A stretch of 9,014 bases of DNA from a bacterium. GTDB lineage: Bacteria; Patescibacteriota; Saccharimonadia; Saccharimonadales; JACDBH01. The position numbers and the translations under genes are program-made. The notes beneath the pieces are model-generated. The model was not told where the DNA came from and made no database searches. It saw only the letters and a program-made list of their open reading frames with translations. Shown in pieces: positions 6,155 through 9,014 of this stretch. Every line of letters begins with the position of its first letter. The first letter of the stretch is position 1. The DNA lies in assembly GCA_029557395.1 (NCBI GenBank), contig JAKQIK010000048.1, positions 1 to 9,014 of the forward strand, read 5' to 3'.

Positions 6155-7816
6155 ATGTTAAGCCAAGCCACAGTAGATCGAATAATTGGATCTTTGGTTC
6201 CAGATGGTTTACTGGACCTACTGGAATTAGAATCAAGCTACCCTGCCAGAAATTTGCCAGAAGGTGCTGAAGTGATGCGTGTACCGCCCAGTCCAACTGG
6301 CTTTGTTCATATTGGTACTATTTATGCCAGTCTGATAAATGAGCGCATTGCTCATCAATCGAGTGGTGTTTTTATCCTTAGGATTGAAGATACTGATAAA
6401 AAGCGTGAGGTTGAGGGTTCGGTAGAACAGATTATTAGTGCACTCAAAAAGTTTGATATCAACTACGATGAAGGCCCTGATGTTAGCGGTAGCTATGGTC
6501 CGTATTTTCAGAGTCAGCGCCAAAAAATCTACCTAGCTTATGCCATTGAATTACTCAAGAAAGGCCGTGCCTACCCTTGTTTTGCTAGCCCAGAAGAATT
6601 ACAGGCACAAACAAAGAAACAGCAAGCCGAAAAAATCCGTCCGGGATATTATGGTCAATGGGCTATTTGGCGTGATAAATCAGATGAGCAGGTGAACCAA
6701 GCGCTAGACGACGGCAAACCATTTGTGCTGAGGTTTAGATCCGAAGGTTCGCATAACAACCGTATTCAGTATACCGACGTGTTCAAAGGCAAAATGGATG
6801 TGCCAGAAAATGATTTGGATGTACCCTTGATAAAGTCTGATGAATCACGTTTGCCGACTTATCACCTAGCTCATGTTGTAGATGACTATCTAATGAGGGT
6901 TACCAAGGTTTTCCGTAGTGATGAGTGGTTGCCTTCGACTGCTCTACACATTGAGCTAGCAAAAGCACTTGGGCACGAGCCATTTACTTATGGCCATTTT
7001 GCTCCGATATCGATTTTGGACAAAAATGGTGGTGGCAAGCGTAAATTATCAAAGCGAAAAGACGATGAAGCTGACGTACGCTATTGGCTTGATGCCGGGT
7101 ATCCTATCGAGGCGGTCAAGGCATACTTGCTTGGCCTGGCAAATTCAAATTTCGAAGATTGGTACCGTGATAATCCCGACAAGTCTGTTGATGACTTCCC
7201 TCTTAGCTTGGACAAATTAGCTGCTAGTCGAGCTCCACTGCTAGATATGACAAAATTAGAAGATTACGCCAAAGATTATATCGCAAGATTGTCGCAAGAT
7301 GAGTTTTATGATGGGATATACAGATTTGCTGGTGAAGAATTTAAGCTTGCACTCGAACAAGATATTGACTACACCAAAAAAATACTCGGCATAGAACGTG
7401 GGGGTGAAAAACCACGTAAAGACATGTCAAAATGGAGTCAAGGTTTTGATCAGTATGGATATTTCTTTGATGATTTATTTGTGAAAGATTTCAAGACGCA
7501 AGGTGCCGAGGAATTTCTGTCAGATTTGAGTAGCGATGTCATCGATACTGCTGTTACTGATTTTTTGGAAACTTATAGTGCCGATGATGAACAGTCGATA
7601 TGGTTCGACAAGCTCAAAATATCGGCCGAAAAGTCAGGCTTTGCTACCGACAATAAACAGTACAAAGCTAATCAAGATAGCTTTCATGGTAATGTAGCCG
7701 ATTTTGCCCGTATTCTTAGGGTCAAATTGACTGGCAAAAATCGTACCCCGGATTTGTGGACAATAATGCAGATTATGGGAGTAGATAGAGTGAGTTCTAG
7801 ACTTGGCAGTAACTAA
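6155..7816 (+). CDS. gltX: Glutamyl-tRNA synthetase (class I)
   Basis: 553 residues. It charges tRNA-Glu with glutamate, using ATP, in the cytoplasm. The class I signature PPSPTGFVHIGTI (44-56) carries the HIGH-motif variant HIGT (52-55). RIEDTDKKREVEGSVE (76-91) is the typical glutamate-binding neighbourhood. The second signature is KLSKR (297-301). The region after about 350 is the helical anticodon-binding part. About 40 residues (YPARNLPEGAEV at the end) precede the catalytic core, which makes it longer than most bacterial GluRS (roughly 470-490). This extension resembles the form I recall from Clostridia and some CPR bacteria. Whether it is discriminating or also charges tRNA-Gln cannot be told from this window. 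The gene has its own extended -10 promoter and no Shine-Dalgarno sequence. Next on the right is a convergent gene, with no clear terminator between. Confidence 0.96.
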   Translation: MLSQATVDRIIGSLVPDGLLDLLELESSYPARNLPEGAEVMRVPPSPTGFVHIGTIYASLINERIAHQSSGVFILRIEDTDKKREVEGSVEQIISALKKFDINYDEGPDVSGSYGPYFQSQRQKIYLAYAIELLKKGRAYPCFASPEELQAQTKKQQAEKIRPGYYGQWAIWRDKSDEQVNQALDDGKPFVLRFRSEGSHNNRIQYTDVFKGKMDVPENDLDVPLIKSDESRLPTYHLAHVVDDYLMRVTKVFRSDEWLPSTALHIELAKALGHEPFTYGHFAPISILDKNGGGKRKLSKRKDDEADVRYWLDAGYPIEAVKAYLLGLANSNFEDWYRDNPDKSVDDFPLSLDKLAASRAPLLDMTKLEDYAKDYIARLSQDEFYDGIYRFAGEEFKLALEQDIDYTKKILGIERGGEKPRKDMSKWSQGFDQYGYFFDDLFVKDFKTQGAEEFLSDLSSDVIDTAVTDFLETYSADDEQSIWFDKLKISAEKSGFATDNKQYKANQDSFHGNVADFARILRVKLTGKNRTPDLWTIMQIMGVDRVSSRLGSN

Positions 7817-7840
7817 AATATAGCTCATGTACTCAAAAAT

Positions 7841-7870
7841 TTGACAAATGTATAATAAGTGTGGTATAAC
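7841..7870 (+). promoter_or_regulatory. Promoter-like sequence in the convergent gap
   Basis: TTGACA (7841-7846), a perfect -35, is followed after 18 bases by TATAAC (7865-7870). The expected start is near 7877, pointing rightwards into the 3' end of the minus-strand gene at 7914-9014. No plus-strand reading frame with a sensible start follows, so if active it would make an antisense or short RNA. An AT-rich gap can produce such a match by chance. Confidence 0.3.
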
Positions 7871-7913
7871 ACAAAGATATAGTCTCAGTGACAATTAGTT
7901 AATAAAAACTGGA

Positions 7914-9014
7914 TTAAAGAGAGCTGGCAATTCGGATTAGCTGGTCAGAGTTTAGTTGAGAATTGCCGTTGATATCATACCAAACACCACCATTTACCCA
8001 GGTAGCATTGTTGTCACCGTATAGATAAATCGTTCTACCTTTGTCTTCGTATTTTTGGATTTGGTCACTCTTGACAGATACATAGCTTGTTAGCAGGCTG
8101 TCGCTATTCCAGGTAGTTTCTTTTTGAGTGATACTAAAATTCCTCTCTTTGTCACTGTTTGAGGCAAAGTTAATAGTTACTTGTCCTGGGTTGTACTGAA
8201 TGTGGTTACTCATCGAAAAACCGGCTGGTTTGTACCCTGGTAAGCTTGCAGAGACGCCCGATCTGGTTGTTGCGTAGCGCATCGAAATATTAGGGATATT
8301 TTGGTAAGCATAAAAACCAACCAATAACATTACGGACGCAATAGCCGCACCATAACGAATAATTTTGTGCCTACGCTGATTTTTGACTTTTTTTACTTTG
8401 ACATGTTGATTTGGCTGGTTGTGAGTTTGGGCTTCTCTTAGTCCTCGCTCTAGCATACTATCAACTTTGTTGGTTCGTTGTACTGGTGTGATAGTCGGCC
8501 TAGTCTGTGCAGTGGGTCTTGCTGGAGCGGGCTTGACGGGCATATGGGTGATTTTACGGTCGACTTTAGCTGATGGCTGGCTGGGATTTTGACCAATTTT
8601 TTTATTAAATTTAGCAATCAATTTGTTTTGCTGAGTGTTACCGGCTCTAACTTGTCGTTCTGCATCTTGTTTTGTTGTGAATCGGACAGCAGGCTTAATA
8701 CTTGTTGCAGATGTAGTACTGGGCTGAGAGTGGGTTGATTGACTCGAAGTCTTTATGGCTGGCTTGGCTACTGGCTTTTTGACGGCCTGCCTCATCAATG
8801 TGTGGCTTCTATCAGTAGTTCGCTTATTTCGACTAGTCAAATGCGAAGACTGTCGTGAGACATCTGCTACAGCCCTTTTGGTTACCTTGGCAGATGGTTG
8901 CTCTTTGACCCGGGAAACTGATACTGGTTTTGTATCTGTTTGTATTATTTTTCCTGTTCGAGCGTTATAGCGTTTGCCATTTATCTCGATAGTCGACTGT
9001 TTTGAATTAATCAC
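7914..9014 (-). CDS. Single-pass membrane protein with DUF4367-like external domain
   Basis: 366 residues in the window. The first codon is GTG at 9014-9012, the last base of the window, so the true start may lie upstream. Residues 1-218 are very basic and rich in P, T, S, K and Q (low complexity). They begin with a short ordered motif, IEINGKRYNARTG (9-21). A helix at about 219-238 (IIRYGAAIASVMLLVGFYAY) follows a K/R cluster (206-220), so by the positive-inside rule the basic part is cytoplasmic. The outer part (about 250-366) resembles DUF4367: LPGYKPAGF, VTINFAS, ITQKETTWNSDSLL, ATWVNGGVWYDINGNS, and the closing LIRIASSL. Domains of this type occur on anti-sigma-like and envelope proteins, but no role is established. 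It is convergent with gltX. The stop TAA (7916-7914) is followed by a T-rich tract without a clean hairpin. Confidence 0.8.
   Translation of the reverse strand: MINSKQSTIEINGKRYNARTGKIIQTDTKPVSVSRVKEQPSAKVTKRAVADVSRQSSHLTSRNKRTTDRSHTLMRQAVKKPVAKPAIKTSSQSTHSQPSTTSATSIKPAVRFTTKQDAERQVRAGNTQQNKLIAKFNKKIGQNPSQPSAKVDRKITHMPVKPAPARPTAQTRPTITPVQRTNKVDSMLERGLREAQTHNQPNQHVKVKKVKNQRRHKIIRYGAAIASVMLLVGFYAYQNIPNISMRYATTRSGVSASLPGYKPAGFSMSNHIQYNPGQVTINFASNSDKERNFSITQKETTWNSDSLLTSYVSVKSDQIQKYEDKGRTIYLYGDNNATWVNGGVWYDINGNSQLNSDQLIRIASSL

Noticed and set aside
7634..7894. 86-codon minus-strand frame over the gltX 3' end
   Set aside because: Most of it is antisense to conserved gltX codons. The predicted protein shows no domain, and its reading frame is explained by gltX.
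7926..7967. Inverted repeat GGCAATTC/GAATTGCC near the end of the minus-strand gene as a terminator
   Set aside because: It lies inside codons of the DUF4367-like C-terminus with a 26-base loop, and no T-run follows immediately.
1..9014. CRISPR array, phage genes, toxin-antitoxin pair or restriction system
   Set aside because: I saw no spaced direct-repeat array, integrase, capsid, nuclease or methylase motifs. The only mobile-like feature is the 107-bp element.

Overview
The window looks like chromosome from a low-GC member of the Candidate Phyla Radiation, most likely Candidatus Saccharibacteria (TM7). This is an inference from gene content: a clostridia-style glutamyl-tRNA synthetase with an N-terminal extension, a membrane-anchored DUF3048 protein, an Abhydrolase_9-type membrane protein and a basic, proline/threonine-rich DUF4367-like protein. 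Several first genes also lack a Shine-Dalgarno sequence and have a -10 box only 7-10 bases before the start codon. TGA is used as a stop (DUF3048 gene), which argues against the recoded SR1/Gracilibacteria lineages. No phylogeny could be run.

Layout. Positions 1-596 (minus) hold the first 198 codons of an unrecognised gene that leaves the left edge. It has its own promoter and no Shine-Dalgarno site. A strong symmetric terminator (802-832) separates it from a tRNA-Glu(CTC) gene on the minus strand with an encoded CCA. Bases 908-1225 are non-coding. They hold the tRNA promoter, a spaced 9-bp inverted repeat, and a 107-bp element with 20-base terminal inverted repeats and a structured interior. 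That element is bracketed by exact 9-bp direct repeats, so it looks like a small non-autonomous mobile element.

Positions 1226-4323 (minus) are a three-gene operon transcribed right to left: a single-pass DUF3048 protein, a membrane histidine kinase with almost no extracytoplasmic loop, and a stand-alone receiver-domain response regulator. The first two genes overlap by 4 bases (GTGA). The last two are 3 bases apart, with a good Shine-Dalgarno site. The set reads as an envelope-linked signalling unit whose output is probably protein-protein, because the regulator has no DNA-binding domain.

Back-to-back divergent promoters at 4334-4409 drive that operon and a rightward Abhydrolase_9-type membrane protein (4417-6120). 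gltX (6155-7816) follows with its own extended -10 promoter. Its likely substrate tRNA lies about 5 kb away in the same window. A convergent gene (7914-9014, minus) encodes a basic, probably cytoplasmic N-terminal region, one membrane span and an external DUF4367-like domain. The gap between gltX and this gene contains a promoter-like sequence pointing into its 3' end.

Most of the window is ordinary housekeeping and envelope content. The points deserving a second look are the 107-bp element, the repeated start-codon-proximal promoters, the unrecognised left-edge gene and the DUF3048/kinase/receiver unit.
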